Source: an uncultured Clostridia bacterium (GTDB lineage: Bacteria; Bacillota; Clostridia; TANB77; CAG-508). From it: a stretch of 64,000 nucleotides of DNA. Every line of letters begins with the position of its first letter. Position 1 is the first letter of the stretch. Shown piece by piece: positions 35,383-43,417 of this stretch. Under the pieces are notes generated by a model, which worked only from the letters and a program-made list of their open reading frames with translations, had not been told where the DNA came from and did no database searches. Position numbers and translations under genes: made by a program. The DNA lies in assembly GCA_934168305.1 (NCBI GenBank), contig CAKPNF010000006.1, positions 1-64,000 on the forward strand. Reading direction: 5' to 3'.

Positions 35383-36420
35383 TTATTTTGTATATCCTGT
35401 TTTATTTATAATACTTTGACTTATAGATTTTACTGTATCAGATGGTTCATAATTTTCATCTCCAAACGCTTCTTGATGTAATTGTTTTACATTAGATTCT
35501 AGTGTAATTGGAATTCCATACCATCTATCCATTGTTTTCCCTTTTGTGTTATATGGCCATCCTATACTTTCTGTAACTTTATATTTAGCCATACTTGGTA
35601 CCATTGAAATAATATCTGTTGCTGATATATTGGTATATACATGTGGTAATATTGCATCTGCAAATGCATTGATTTCAGCAAAATTTTTAGTTTTTAATTT
35701 GCTGAACATTGCTTCTATTACAGTTCTCATTCTCTCTGTTCTTTTATAATCTCCACCATCTGTATATCTTATTCTTGAATATGATACGGCTTGTACTCCA
35801 TCTACTGTGTATGTTCCAGGTCCTGTTATATGTTTTGATGTTTTTCCTGTTACTCTTGATGTTTCATCTATATAACCATTTATATATTTAACTTCATCTG
35901 ATGTTATTGTTAATTGAACTCCACCTAATTTGTCAACAGCTTCTGCTACTGAATCAAAGTTAACTGTTACAAATTCATCTATATTAAGGTCTAAATTCTT
36001 ATTTAATGTTTTTATTGCAAGTGGTGCTTCTCCATATGAATACGCATGTGTTATTTTGTCCAATCCATGTCCATCTATATTTACATATGTATCTCTATAT
36101 ACAGATATTAATTTAATCGCTCCTGTGTCATTGTTTATACTTGCTATTATTATACAATCACTTCTATTTCCTGTTCCATAATCATCTGATCTACTATCTA
36201 CTCCAAATATTGCTATATTTCTGTATCCCGTTAAATTTTGAGCTACTGTTTCTGTAATTCCTAAATCTTCTCCTTTTGGTAATTCAACTTTTTGTATTTT
36301 ATTTAACTTTCCTTTTACATAGAAAAATATAAAACCAAATATTATAATTAATATTAATACCAATGCTATTACTATTCTTAAAAATACGCTTAATCCTTTT
36401 CTTTTCTTTTCTTTTGCCAT
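35383..36420 (-). CDS. LytR-CpsA-Psr family cell-wall ligase
   Basis: Attaches wall teichoic acid or capsule polymers to peptidoglycan outside the membrane. A single N-terminal helix (residues about 12-34) is followed by the LCP domain: IAIFGVDSRSDD, SDCIIIASIN, SVYRDTYVNIDGHG and RIRYTDGGDYKRTERMR with the pyrophosphate-binding arginines. The ATG at 36420 (MAKEKKRKG, 345 aa) has GGGAG at 9 nt; earlier in-frame starts lack spacing. It has its own promoter and terminator at the head of the capsule region. Confidence 0.95.
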   Translation of the reverse strand: MAKEKKRKGLSVFLRIVIALVLILIIIFGFIFFYVKGKLNKIQKVELPKGEDLGITETVAQNLTGYRNIAIFGVDSRSDDYGTGNRSDCIIIASINNDTGAIKLISVYRDTYVNIDGHGLDKITHAYSYGEAPLAIKTLNKNLDLNIDEFVTVNFDSVAEAVDKLGGVQLTITSDEVKYINGYIDETSRVTGKTSKHITGPGTYTVDGVQAVSYSRIRYTDGGDYKRTERMRTVIEAMFSKLKTKNFAEINAFADAILPHVYTNISATDIISMVPSMAKYKVTESIGWPYNTKGKTMDRWYGIPITLESNVKQLHQEAFGDENYEPSDTVKSISQSIINKTGYTK

Positions 36421-36454
36421 TTTATTCATCTCCCATTTTGTTTTTTCTTGTAAA

Positions 36455-36483
36455 ATTATAGCATATATATTTTTTGTTTTCAA
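36455..36483 (-). promoter_or_regulatory. promoter of the LCP gene
   Basis: TTGAAA (36478-36483), 17-bp spacer, TATAAT (36455-36460) about 35 bp before the start codon. Confidence 0.7.
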
Positions 36484-36540
36484 GAATATTTGGTATATTG
36501 TATAAATTTGGTATAAGTTTATATTGATAAAAAAACTTTA

Positions 36541-36595
36541 AGCTACTAAATATGCTTAATAGAATATTCTATATATAACATATTTAGCAGCTTTT
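36541..36595 (-). terminator. terminator after the 110-aa membrane gene
   Basis: A 14-bp arm AGCTACTAAATATG pairs with CATATTTAGCAGCT (one wobble), 24-nt loop, followed on the minus strand by AAAGTTTTTTTATC. It ends the gmk-rpoZ-remA region. Confidence 0.8.
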
Positions 36596-36602
36596 GTAAT
36601 TT

Positions 36603-36935
36603 TTACTCTTGTACCCATCTAAACATTTTTATATCTTTATATTTTTTTAATACTTGTTTATATTTATCATATTCATCTTCCCACAATTCTGCTGGCATTT
36701 TATCAAATGCCGTAAATATCTTTTCTGCTTCTGACAAATATATTACTTGTTCTTGTGGCGACATTTTTTGATATTGCTTTGCAAAACAGTATAATTTGTC
36801 TAACATTTGGTTAGCTTCTATAAAATCCCAAAAGTCTTTCACTTTTATACCTAATAATTTCATTTGCATTATTGCATATAATATTAAAGCAAATACTATA
36901 AATACTAATACATATATAATTCCTAATAATTCCAT
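36603..36935 (-). CDS. small membrane-anchored protein, 110 aa
   Basis: Not recognised. One N-terminal hydrophobic helix (LGIIYVLVFIVFALILYAIM) then a soluble helical region with MSPQEQVIYLSEAEKIF and a C-terminal WVQE. The ATG at 36935 has AAGGTGG upstream and is preferred to an earlier one. It follows gmk by 77 nt and ends at a strong terminator, so it may be last in that operon. Confidence 0.65.
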   Translation of the reverse strand: MELLGIIYVLVFIVFALILYAIMQMKLLGIKVKDFWDFIEANQMLDKLYCFAKQYQKMSPQEQVIYLSEAEKIFTAFDKMPAELWEDEYDKYKQVLKKYKDIKMFRWVQE

Positions 36936-37012
36936 TTTTACCACCTTCTGGTTTTTTCGATTGTACTTATTAAGTATAACATATGTGAGATTTTTTTGCA
37001 AATTTTTCAAAA

Positions 37013-37588
37013 TTAATTTTTATTATTTTCTATTCTCTCTTCATTTTTAATTATAGTCATAATAATTTGAACTGTTTTTTCTAAATCATCATTTTTTATA
37101 ACATAATCATATAATTTTATTTTTGATTCTTCATATTCTAGTCTGTCTAGTCTTAATTGCATATCTGATTCTGATAGGTTATCTCCTCTGTTTATAAGTC
37201 TATTTTTTAATTCTTCTTTATCCACTTTTAAGAATATTGTAACTAATTTTGTTTCATTTCTTAGTGTTTTTATTAAATTTTCTGTTCCATTTACTTCAAT
37301 ATCTTTTACTATTATTTTTCCACTTTGAATTTTTTCATTCATTAATTTTCTTGATGTTCCATAGTAATTTTCATGATGTAAGTCATATTCATAAAATTCA
37401 CCATTTATTATTTTTTCTTTAAATTCTTCTTTTGTAATAAAATGATATTGTTCTCCTTCTTCTTCTCCTGGTCTTGGTCCTCGTGAAGTAAAAGATGGAA
37501 GTGATATTACATTTTCCATCCTTTTTATTAGTTCTTTTTTTATTGTATCTTTTCCTGCTCCTGAAACTCCAGATAATATTACTAACAT
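37013..37588 (-). CDS. gmk: guanylate kinase
   Basis: Phosphorylates GMP to GDP. The P-loop SGVSGAGKDT (5-14) has Asp where Ser is usual. SFTSRGPRPGEEEGEQYHFI is the GMP-binding region (Ser/Arg/Tyr). Length (191 aa) is normal. It lies in the conserved clostridial order yicC-remA-(rpoZ)-gmk. Confidence 0.96.
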   Translation of the reverse strand: MLVILSGVSGAGKDTIKKELIKRMENVISLPSFTSRGPRPGEEEGEQYHFITKEEFKEKIINGEFYEYDLHHENYYGTSRKLMNEKIQSGKIIVKDIEVNGTENLIKTLRNETKLVTIFLKVDKEELKNRLINRGDNLSESDMQLRLDRLEYEESKIKLYDYVIKNDDLEKTVQIIMTIIKNEERIENNKN

Positions 37589-37622
37589 AATTAAATTCTC
37601 CTCAATACATATTCAAAATGTT

Positions 37623-37901
37623 TTATTCTTCGTCTTTTTTATTTTCTTTTTTGTTTTTTACTTCATTTTCTTCTTTATTTTCTTCTTTATTTTCTTCTTC
37701 GTTATCTTCATCTCTTATAATTGTAACTTTACCTTCTGCAATTTCATTAGCAGCTAAAGTAACTGGTGATTCTTCTTTAACCTTTGTTAAAGGCTCATCT
37801 CCCATTGCAATTTGTCTAGCTCTTTTTGATGTAGCTATTACTAATTCATACCTGTTTTTTGATTTTTTTAACAATTCTGTAACTGTTGGTTTTACTATCA
37901 T
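37623..37901 (-). CDS. rpoZ: RNA polymerase omega subunit with acidic tail
   Basis: The small omega subunit that stabilises beta-prime. KPTVTELLKKSKNRYELVI and ATSKRARQIAMGDE are the conserved core; ANEIAEGKVTI ends it. ATG at 37901 follows GGAGG by 8 nt. After residue 65 a low-complexity Glu/Asn/Lys tail (repeating EENKEEN) of about 27 residues is added, which typical omega proteins lack. It lies between remA and gmk. Confidence 0.93.
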   Translation of the reverse strand: MIVKPTVTELLKKSKNRYELVIATSKRARQIAMGDEPLTKVKEESPVTLAANEIAEGKVTIIRDEDNEEENKEENKEENEVKNKKENKKDEE

Positions 37902-37926
37902 TTTCTTTTCCTCCATAATTTATTTT

Positions 37927-38199
37927 TTATTCTTCATCTTGCAATTGTGCTGAAGCACTTGTAATATCTTTGTCTAATCTTCCTGCAACTGTTTCTGGTT
38001 GTACTGCTGACAAAATAATATGTCCTGAATCTGTTATAATAACAGCTCTTGTTCTTCTTCCACATGTTGCATCAACTGCTGTTTTGTTATCTTTTGCCTC
38101 TTGTACCATTCTTTTTATTGGTGCTGATTCTGGACTTACTATTGCTACTATTCTTTCTGCTGAAACAATATTTCCAAATCCTATGTTTACTAATTGCAT
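37927..38199 (-). CDS. remA: RemA-family DNA-binding regulator (DUF370)
   Basis: In Bacillus RemA activates biofilm matrix operons and binds DNA as a ring-like assembly. The 90-aa sequence shows the family core NIGFGNIVSAERIVAIVSPE, SAPIKRM, DATCGRRTRAVIITDSGH and LSAVQPETVAGRL. It follows yicC by 15 nt. It may regulate surface polysaccharide here, but no target site was identified. Confidence 0.95.
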   Translation of the reverse strand: MQLVNIGFGNIVSAERIVAIVSPESAPIKRMVQEAKDNKTAVDATCGRRTRAVIITDSGHIILSAVQPETVAGRLDKDITSASAQLQDEE

Positions 38200-38214
38200 A
38201 ATACATCTTCCCTT

Positions 38215-39093
38215 CTATTCTATATTTTGTGTTTGCTCTCTTATATCTTCTAGTTCTGTTTTTATATCTATAACTCCATTAGTTATTTCTAAGTTATTAG
38301 CCTTAGAACCTATTGTGTTTGTTTCTCTATTCATTTCTTGTATTATAAAATCCAGTTTTTTTCCTATTGTTCCATTGTTATCTGCTATTAGATTTTTAAA
38401 TTGATATATATGACTTTTTAGCCTTGTAATTTCTTCTTCAACTGAGCATTTATCAGCATATATTACAACTTCTTGTGCTAATCTCGATTTGTCTATTTCT
38501 TCTGTTTTTAATATTTCTTTTATTCGCTTTTCTAATTTTACTACATATTCTTCAATAAGTCCAGTAGATTTTTTAGATATTTCTTCTATTTTGTTCTCTA
38601 TCTTTTCTATTCTTGTTAATAAATCTTGTGCTATCTTTTGTCCTTCGACATTTTTCATTTCTATTATTTTGTCTGTTGCGTCTTTTGTAACTTGTAAAAT
38701 TTCATTTTTTATTTTTTCATCTTCCTGCTCAATTTTAATTGTTAATATGTCTGGAAATTTTGCTATATCTATTACTTCTATGTTACTTGAAATATTTTCT
38801 TCTTGTGCTAATTTTTTTAACTGGTTTATGTATATTTTTGCAAGTTCTTTATTAATTTTTATGTCTCGGCCTTCTTGGCTATTATTTTCAAAAGTTATAA
38901 ATACGTCAATTTTTCCTCTTTTTATTTTCTCTGATATTTGTTTTTTTATTGTTTCTTCTAAATATCCTAGAGTCCTTGGCATTTTTATATTTATGTCTAA
39001 GTATCTATGATTTACACTTTTTATTTCTACTTGATATTCTCTTCCTTCTACACTTAAACTGGCCTTACCATATCCGGTCATACTTCTAATCAT
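38215..39093 (-). CDS. yicC: YicC-family endoribonuclease
   Basis: A 292-aa protein with the YicC N-terminus MIRSMTGYGKASL, EIKSVNHRYLDI and the C-terminal DUF1732 region (KLDFIIQEMNRETNTIGSK). YicC proteins form oligomeric RNases in the proteins studied so far. Its start overlaps the end of the 296-aa gene by 8 nt and it precedes remA, the standard clostridial order. Confidence 0.95.
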   Translation of the reverse strand: MIRSMTGYGKASLSVEGREYQVEIKSVNHRYLDINIKMPRTLGYLEETIKKQISEKIKRGKIDVFITFENNSQEGRDIKINKELAKIYINQLKKLAQEENISSNIEVIDIAKFPDILTIKIEQEDEKIKNEILQVTKDATDKIIEMKNVEGQKIAQDLLTRIEKIENKIEEISKKSTGLIEEYVVKLEKRIKEILKTEEIDKSRLAQEVVIYADKCSVEEEITRLKSHIYQFKNLIADNNGTIGKKLDFIIQEMNRETNTIGSKANNLEITNGVIDIKTELEDIREQTQNIE

Positions 39094-39976
39094 TTTCTTT
39101 TACCTCTTTTTTTACTCTTTTTCTTTTTGGTTTTTCAATTTCTTGCTCTTTGCTTTCTATTTTTTCATCTTCCTGTTTTTTGCTCTTTGTTGTCTTTGGC
39201 TTTTCTTCAGCTTTCTCAGTAGTCTTTTTTGTTGTTGTAGTTTTTGAGGTCTTTGTACCATTTTTTGCTGTTGTACTTTTAGTTGTAGTAGCACTCTTTT
39301 TTGTTTCCGTACTTTTTGTAGTCGTTTTGCTATTTTTTGTTGTTGAGCTTTTTTTAGTCGAAGTTGTTTTCTTAGTTGCAGAATTTTTAGTTGTTGTCTT
39401 CTTAGATGAGTTTTTCTTCTTATCTGCAGTTTTTTTAGTTTCTTCACTTTTTTTATCATCCTCTTTTATCTCAACTTGTATCTCTTTTTCCTCATCCTCT
39501 TTTTTATTATTTTTTGATTTTTTAGTAGCCTCTTTTTTTAATGGTTCTTCTTTTTTTACAATTTCCCTTATATCGCTAAATTCTTCTGCTTCTTCTCTTC
39601 TACCTTTTGTGTATACAATTATACCTTTTAATACAAAATATATTGCAAATATATATGATGCTATCGCAGAATAAGCCTTAAATTCAAAATTAAATTTGTT
39701 TGTTATATGTCTGCTTGTTAATGTGTATGTTGATAAAATTAATATTTCTATTCCTTGTATTGCTAAATTACCATCATCTTTTTTATATGCTTTTTCAAAA
39801 ATATAAATTGCAATAAACAAGAAAATCATTGTTAAAATTTCTATTCCTAATGACAAATGTTCACTACTTACATTTTCATATGCTAAATTTAATATAAAAA
39901 AGAATAATGTTGTAATTATTGCTTTTAATACATTTAAATATATTTCTTTTAAATATTTTTCTTTTACTTCTTTCAC
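39086..39976 (-). CDS. membrane protein with long Lys/Thr/Ser-rich tail
   Basis: A 296-aa protein in two parts. Four hydrophobic helices lie in residues 10-120. From about residue 135 the sequence is charged, and residues 185-275 are almost only Lys, Thr, Ser and Ala with KKTT/TTKKS-type repeats, ending KRKRVKKEVKEND. The tail resembles histone-H1-like or glycosylatable linkers. The sequence on the opposite strand is open only because of this composition. Function unknown; the gene is coupled to yicC and follows rsmE. Confidence 0.7.
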   Translation of the reverse strand: MKEVKEKYLKEIYLNVLKAIITTLFFFILNLAYENVSSEHLSLGIEILTMIFLFIAIYIFEKAYKKDDGNLAIQGIEILILSTYTLTSRHITNKFNFEFKAYSAIASYIFAIYFVLKGIIVYTKGRREEAEEFSDIREIVKKEEPLKKEATKKSKNNKKEDEEKEIQVEIKEDDKKSEETKKTADKKKNSSKKTTTKNSATKKTTSTKKSSTTKNSKTTTKSTETKKSATTTKSTTAKNGTKTSKTTTTKKTTEKAEEKPKTTKSKKQEDEKIESKEQEIEKPKRKRVKKEVKEND

Positions 39977-39987
39977 TTATTTTCCTC

Positions 39988-40752
39988 CTAATTTTCCAAT
40001 TCATACATAATTATACTTAAAACATTTAAAGCAACCGTTTCTGTCCTCAATATTCTTTTTCCTAAAGTTATTATTTTTGCACCATTTTCTTTAAGTTTTT
40101 CAATGTCTTGTTCTTCTAATCCACCTTCAGGTCCGATTACAATTCCTATTTTTATTAATTCATCTGATTTGAGTTTTTCCATTTTTTCTTTTATTAGATT
40201 TAGTTGTTCTTTTAAAGTATTTTGTTTTTCATTTTCATAAGCTACTAATACTATATCATATTTTTTAATTAATTCACATATATTTTTTATATTAATTATT
40301 TTATTTATTTGTGGTATTATATCTCTTCCACATTGTTTTGCTGCAACTTCAGATATTTTTTGCCATCTTAATTGTTTTTTGTTTTTATCTTTTTCATCAA
40401 GTTTTACAACACATCTTTTCATTTCTACTGGTGTTATGTCATATACTCCCAGTTCAACTGATTTTTGTATTATATATTCCATTTTATCCGCTTTGGGCAA
40501 TCCTTGGAATACTGTAACTTCTATGTTAGATTCTACTTTTTCTTCAATCTTCTGTTTTATTTTACACAATATATCTTCGCTTCTTATTTCTTCTATATCA
40601 CATAAAAAGTTTTCTCCATTTTGACTATTACATATTTGTAATTCATCTCCAATTTTAGCTCTTAATACTTTTTTTATATGATTTACATCTTGTCCTTGAA
40701 TTTTTATTATATCTTCATTTATTTGTTCTTGTTTTACAAAAAACTTTGGCAT
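39988..40752 (-). CDS. rsmE: 16S rRNA m3U1498 methyltransferase RsmE
   Basis: Methylates U1498 of 16S rRNA using S-adenosylmethionine. A PUA-like N-terminal domain (VNHIKKVLRAKIGDELQIC) is followed by a SPOUT knot: KADKMEYIIQKSVELGV, IGIVIGPEGGLEEQDI and LGKRILRTETVALNVLSI. Length (254 aa) is normal. It starts a unit with the 296-aa gene and yicC. Confidence 0.96.
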   Translation of the reverse strand: MPKFFVKQEQINEDIIKIQGQDVNHIKKVLRAKIGDELQICNSQNGENFLCDIEEIRSEDILCKIKQKIEEKVESNIEVTVFQGLPKADKMEYIIQKSVELGVYDITPVEMKRCVVKLDEKDKNKKQLRWQKISEVAAKQCGRDIIPQINKIINIKNICELIKKYDIVLVAYENEKQNTLKEQLNLIKEKMEKLKSDELIKIGIVIGPEGGLEEQDIEKLKENGAKIITLGKRILRTETVALNVLSIIMYELEN

Positions 40753-40814
40753 TTTTCTCCTCCGCTTCTATTTATTTACGTTTTTTATTATAACATACTA
40801 TTTTTCTTTTTTCA

Positions 40815-40835
40815 AACAAATTCAGAAAAGAAAAA
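40815..40835. repeat. 21-bp direct repeat, left copy
   Basis: AACAAATTCAGAAAAGAAAAA is repeated exactly at 42677-42697. The pair brackets the HD-domain gene and the 242-aa gene. Confidence 0.7.
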
Positions 40836-40942
40836 TATATGATTCATTTATAATAATGTCTTAAAAAATACTAAAAAAATGAAAAATATAGGACATTTTC
40901 CAAAATGAATCACAATTTTACACCATTCAAAAATATATTTTG

Positions 40943-40971
40943 TTGACATTTTAAAAAAAATCCATTATAAT
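40943..40971 (+). promoter_or_regulatory. promoter of the HD-domain gene
   Basis: TTGACA (40943-40948), 17-bp spacer, TATAAT (40966-40971), then GGAGG 8 nt later: a full consensus promoter with a very short leader. Confidence 0.85.
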
Positions 40972-40990
40972 TTTTATTGGAGGTACAAAA

Positions 40991-41764
40991 ATGATAGATA
41001 TTGAAAATGCCAATATTGAATTTGACAAATATGCTTCACAGTTCAATCCTAATGAAGGTAGAATAAAATTAAAAATAGACCATATTAAAAGAGTCGCAGT
41101 AATGAGTAAAAAAATAGCTCAAAATTTGAATCTTAGTGATGAAAAAGTTAAATTAGCAGAATTGATAGGCTTATTTCATGATATTGGGAGATTCAAACAA
41201 GCAGAATTATATAACACATTTAATGATAGAATTTCTGTTAATCATGCAGAATTAAGTGTAAAAGTACTATTTGATGAAAATTTAATTGATAATTTTAATG
41301 TAGAAGAAAAATATAAAAAAATCATTAGATTAGCTGTTCTTAATCATAATAAAAATAAGATTGATAATAATTTGGACGAAGATGAAATGCTGTTTGCAAA
41401 AATAATAAGAGATGCTGATAAATTAGATATATATCATACAATATGTGAATATGATTTTCCAAGCATATTCTGGTATCCTGATTTTAACAGTGGCCCAATA
41501 AATAATTTGATAATGAATGACTTTATAAAACATCATTTTGTTAATTACAGTAATATAAAATCAAATTCTGATCAAATTCCAATTTTCTATGCGTATATAT
41601 TTGATTTTTATTTTGAGTTTTCATTGATATTTTTAAGAAATAAAAAATATTTAGATAAGTTTACAGAAAGAATTTATGATAATTTTACAAATAGTACCGT
41701 TAAACAACAAGTTAAACAAATTTTAGAAATCTCTAATAACTTTTTAAATAAATATTCTAATTAA
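40991..41764 (+). CDS. HD-domain phosphohydrolase
   Basis: A 257-aa metal-dependent phosphohydrolase. The expected ligands are His31 (DHIKRV), His63-Asp64 (FHDIGRF), His119 (VLNHN) and Asp141 (RDADKLD). The pattern suggests action on nucleotides or cyclic dinucleotides. It stands alone on the plus strand with its own consensus promoter and terminator, convergent with the 242-aa gene; both lie between 21-bp direct repeats. Substrate unknown. Confidence 0.88.
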   Translation: MIDIENANIEFDKYASQFNPNEGRIKLKIDHIKRVAVMSKKIAQNLNLSDEKVKLAELIGLFHDIGRFKQAELYNTFNDRISVNHAELSVKVLFDENLIDNFNVEEKYKKIIRLAVLNHNKNKIDNNLDEDEMLFAKIIRDADKLDIYHTICEYDFPSIFWYPDFNSGPINNLIMNDFIKHHFVNYSNIKSNSDQIPIFYAYIFDFYFEFSLIFLRNKKYLDKFTERIYDNFTNSTVKQQVKQILEISNNFLNKYSN

Positions 41765-41770
41765 AAGTAA

Positions 41771-41797
41771 TGCCCCAAATATATTTATATTTGAGGT
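41771..41797 (+). terminator. terminator of the HD-domain gene
   Basis: CCcCAAATATA pairs with TATTTGaGG around TTTA, followed by TATTATTTTTT. It lies between two convergent genes. Confidence 0.75.
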
Positions 41798-41817
41798 ATT
41801 ATTTTTTAACTCCTTTA

Positions 41818-42546
41818 TTAAATCTTAATTACACTTGCTTTATTTATTTTTTGTATTTGTTTAGTAGTAGGTTCAATTCCATCTCTTTCTCCGCAAATAA
41901 TATTTCCATCAAATAGTGTTTTTAAGGGATATGTTTTCATGGGAATTCCGTAATTTCTTTCAACGATTATAGTGTCAATACTGTTTTCAATAGCTTTAAA
42001 CGAATGATAACAAAGTCCAGATATATAATATCCTTCATAATATTCCTTTGTCTTATTAATTATTGTTTCGACAATTATATCATCATTAGGAAAATATGTT
42101 TTCATATGAACCTTACCTTTATGTAATATGAAATTTTTTTGATAAAAGCATGCCGCATGTGCTCCTCTTGCTACATTTTTTCTAGTTTCCTGTGTAAATG
42201 CATGAAATGTATAATTTAATCCACTCCATGCGTTGAAAAACATATTTTCTCCGAATTTCTTTGCATAAATACGATACTTCGTAATGTATGGATTAGATAT
42301 TAAATTTTCTGAACTTTCACATACCATTGCAACGTCTTCGTCAATATATTCGAATTTAGTTATTCCGGATTTTCCTTCAATGAATCCAAGATATTTTAGT
42401 TTCTGTCCATTAGTAAGATATGGTGAATTTGGAAGAGAATTAAATAATGGATTGGGTGTTCCTTCTACAAATATAGGAGTTGTATACACTCCATTTTCAA
42501 GCCGTACCCACATTTTGTCAGGGTTTTCCATTAATAGTTTTTCCAT
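41818..42546 (-). CDS. hypothetical protein, 242 aa, probably acquired
   Basis: Not recognised. A soluble protein with aromatic-rich motifs (WSGLNYTFHAFTQE, YYISGLCYHSFKAI). It has a perfect promoter upstream and AAAGGAGC. Its base use differs from neighbours: it has many CG dinucleotides (at least eight CCG or CGA/CGT strings) and an in-frame CGG codon (42502-42504, followed by C). With its position inside 21-bp direct repeats this suggests recent transfer. Confidence 0.65.
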   Translation of the reverse strand: MEKLLMENPDKMWVRLENGVYTTPIFVEGTPNPLFNSLPNSPYLTNGQKLKYLGFIEGKSGITKFEYIDEDVAMVCESSENLISNPYITKYRIYAKKFGENMFFNAWSGLNYTFHAFTQETRKNVARGAHAACFYQKNFILHKGKVHMKTYFPNDDIIVETIINKTKEYYEGYYISGLCYHSFKAIENSIDTIIVERNYGIPMKTYPLKTLFDGNIICGERDGIEPTTKQIQKINKASVIKI

Positions 42547-42611
42547 AATGTTGCTCCTTTCTTATGACATAAGTGTATATTTTTCAAAAGCTAATAGCTT
42601 TTATTTAGTTA

Positions 42612-42640
42612 ATTATACTATATAAGTATATTTATGTCAA
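42612..42640 (-). promoter_or_regulatory. promoter of the 242-aa gene
   Basis: TTGACA (42635-42640), 17-bp spacer, TATAAT (42612-42617): exact consensus on the minus strand. Confidence 0.85.
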
Positions 42641-42676
42641 CTTTTTTTGTTAGACAATAATGTAAAATTGATGAAC

Positions 42677-42697
42677 AACAAATTCAGAAAAGAAAAA
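42677..42697. repeat. 21-bp direct repeat, right copy
   Basis: An exact copy of the sequence at 40815-40835. It overlaps the rubrerythrin terminator, so the repeat may mark duplication of a terminator tail at an insertion point. Confidence 0.7.
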
Positions 42698-42722
42698 GAA
42701 AAGACTTTCTAGCCTTTTCTTT
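42693..42722 (-). terminator. rubrerythrin terminator
   Basis: AAAGAAAAG pairs with CTTTTCTTT around a 10-nt loop, followed by TTTTC on the minus strand, 11 nt beyond the stop. The A/T-only stem makes it weak. Confidence 0.55.
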
Positions 42723-42732
42723 AAAAATATTA

Positions 42733-43272
42733 TTAATAATTTTCTGCTTTTATTTCAAAATATGCTTTTGGATGTGCACATACTGGGCATATTTCTGGAG
42801 CATTTTTTCCTATTACTATATGTCCACAGTTTCTACATTTCCAAATTCTATCTCCATCTTTACTAAATACTAATCCTTCTTCAACATTTTCTAACAGTTT
42901 TAAATATCTTTGTTCATGTTCTTTTTCTATTTTTGCAACTTGTGAGAATAAAAATGCTATATGGTCAAATCCTTCTTCTTTTGCTTCTTGAGCCATTCTG
43001 TCATACATATCTGTCCATTCATAATTTTCTCCTTCAGCTGCTGCTTTTAAGTTTTCAGCTGTTGTTTTTATTTCTCCACCTTGTAATAATTTAAACCACA
43101 TTTTTGCATGTTCTTTTTCGTTATCTGCTGTTTCTTGGAATATAGCTGCTATTTGCTCATATCCTTCTTTTTTTGCTTTACTTGCAAAATATGTATATTT
43201 ATTTCTTGCTTGTGATTCACCAGCAAATGCTTCCATTAAATTTTTTTCTGTTTTTGAACCTTTTAATTCCAT
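42733..43272 (-). CDS. rbr: rubrerythrin
   Basis: A peroxide-reducing non-heme diiron protein of anaerobes, cytoplasmic. The four-helix domain carries the EXXH-type ligands (EAFAGESQARNKY, ETADNEKEHAKMW, EEGFDHIAFLF, KIEKEHEQRY). The C-terminal rubredoxin-like iron site is CRNCG and CPVCAHP. Length (179 aa) is normal. It stands alone between the acquired module and the sporulation genes and indicates an anaerobic life. Confidence 0.97.
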   Translation of the reverse strand: MELKGSKTEKNLMEAFAGESQARNKYTYFASKAKKEGYEQIAAIFQETADNEKEHAKMWFKLLQGGEIKTTAENLKAAAEGENYEWTDMYDRMAQEAKEEGFDHIAFLFSQVAKIEKEHEQRYLKLLENVEEGLVFSKDGDRIWKCRNCGHIVIGKNAPEICPVCAHPKAYFEIKAENY

Positions 43273-43389
43273 TCTTTTACCCTCCTAAATTTTTCCGTAT
43301 TCTTCCATCTTTAACTATATATTTGATGTACTAGAAGTTTATATCAAAAGACTGCTTTTGTCAATAATTTTTTTATTAAAATTCAAGTT

Positions 43390-43417
43390 AAAAAGCGAGA
43401 TTTAACACTCGCCTTTT
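43390..43417 (-). terminator. spoIIQ terminator
   Basis: AAAGGCGAG pairs with CTCGCTTTT around an 8-nt loop directly after the spoIIQ stop codon, followed by TTAAC on the minus strand. Confidence 0.7.

Noticed and set aside
39157..39674. Long open frames on both strands over the Lys/Thr-rich tail
   Set aside because: They arise from the low-complexity composition of the minus-strand membrane protein and lack ribosome binding sites.
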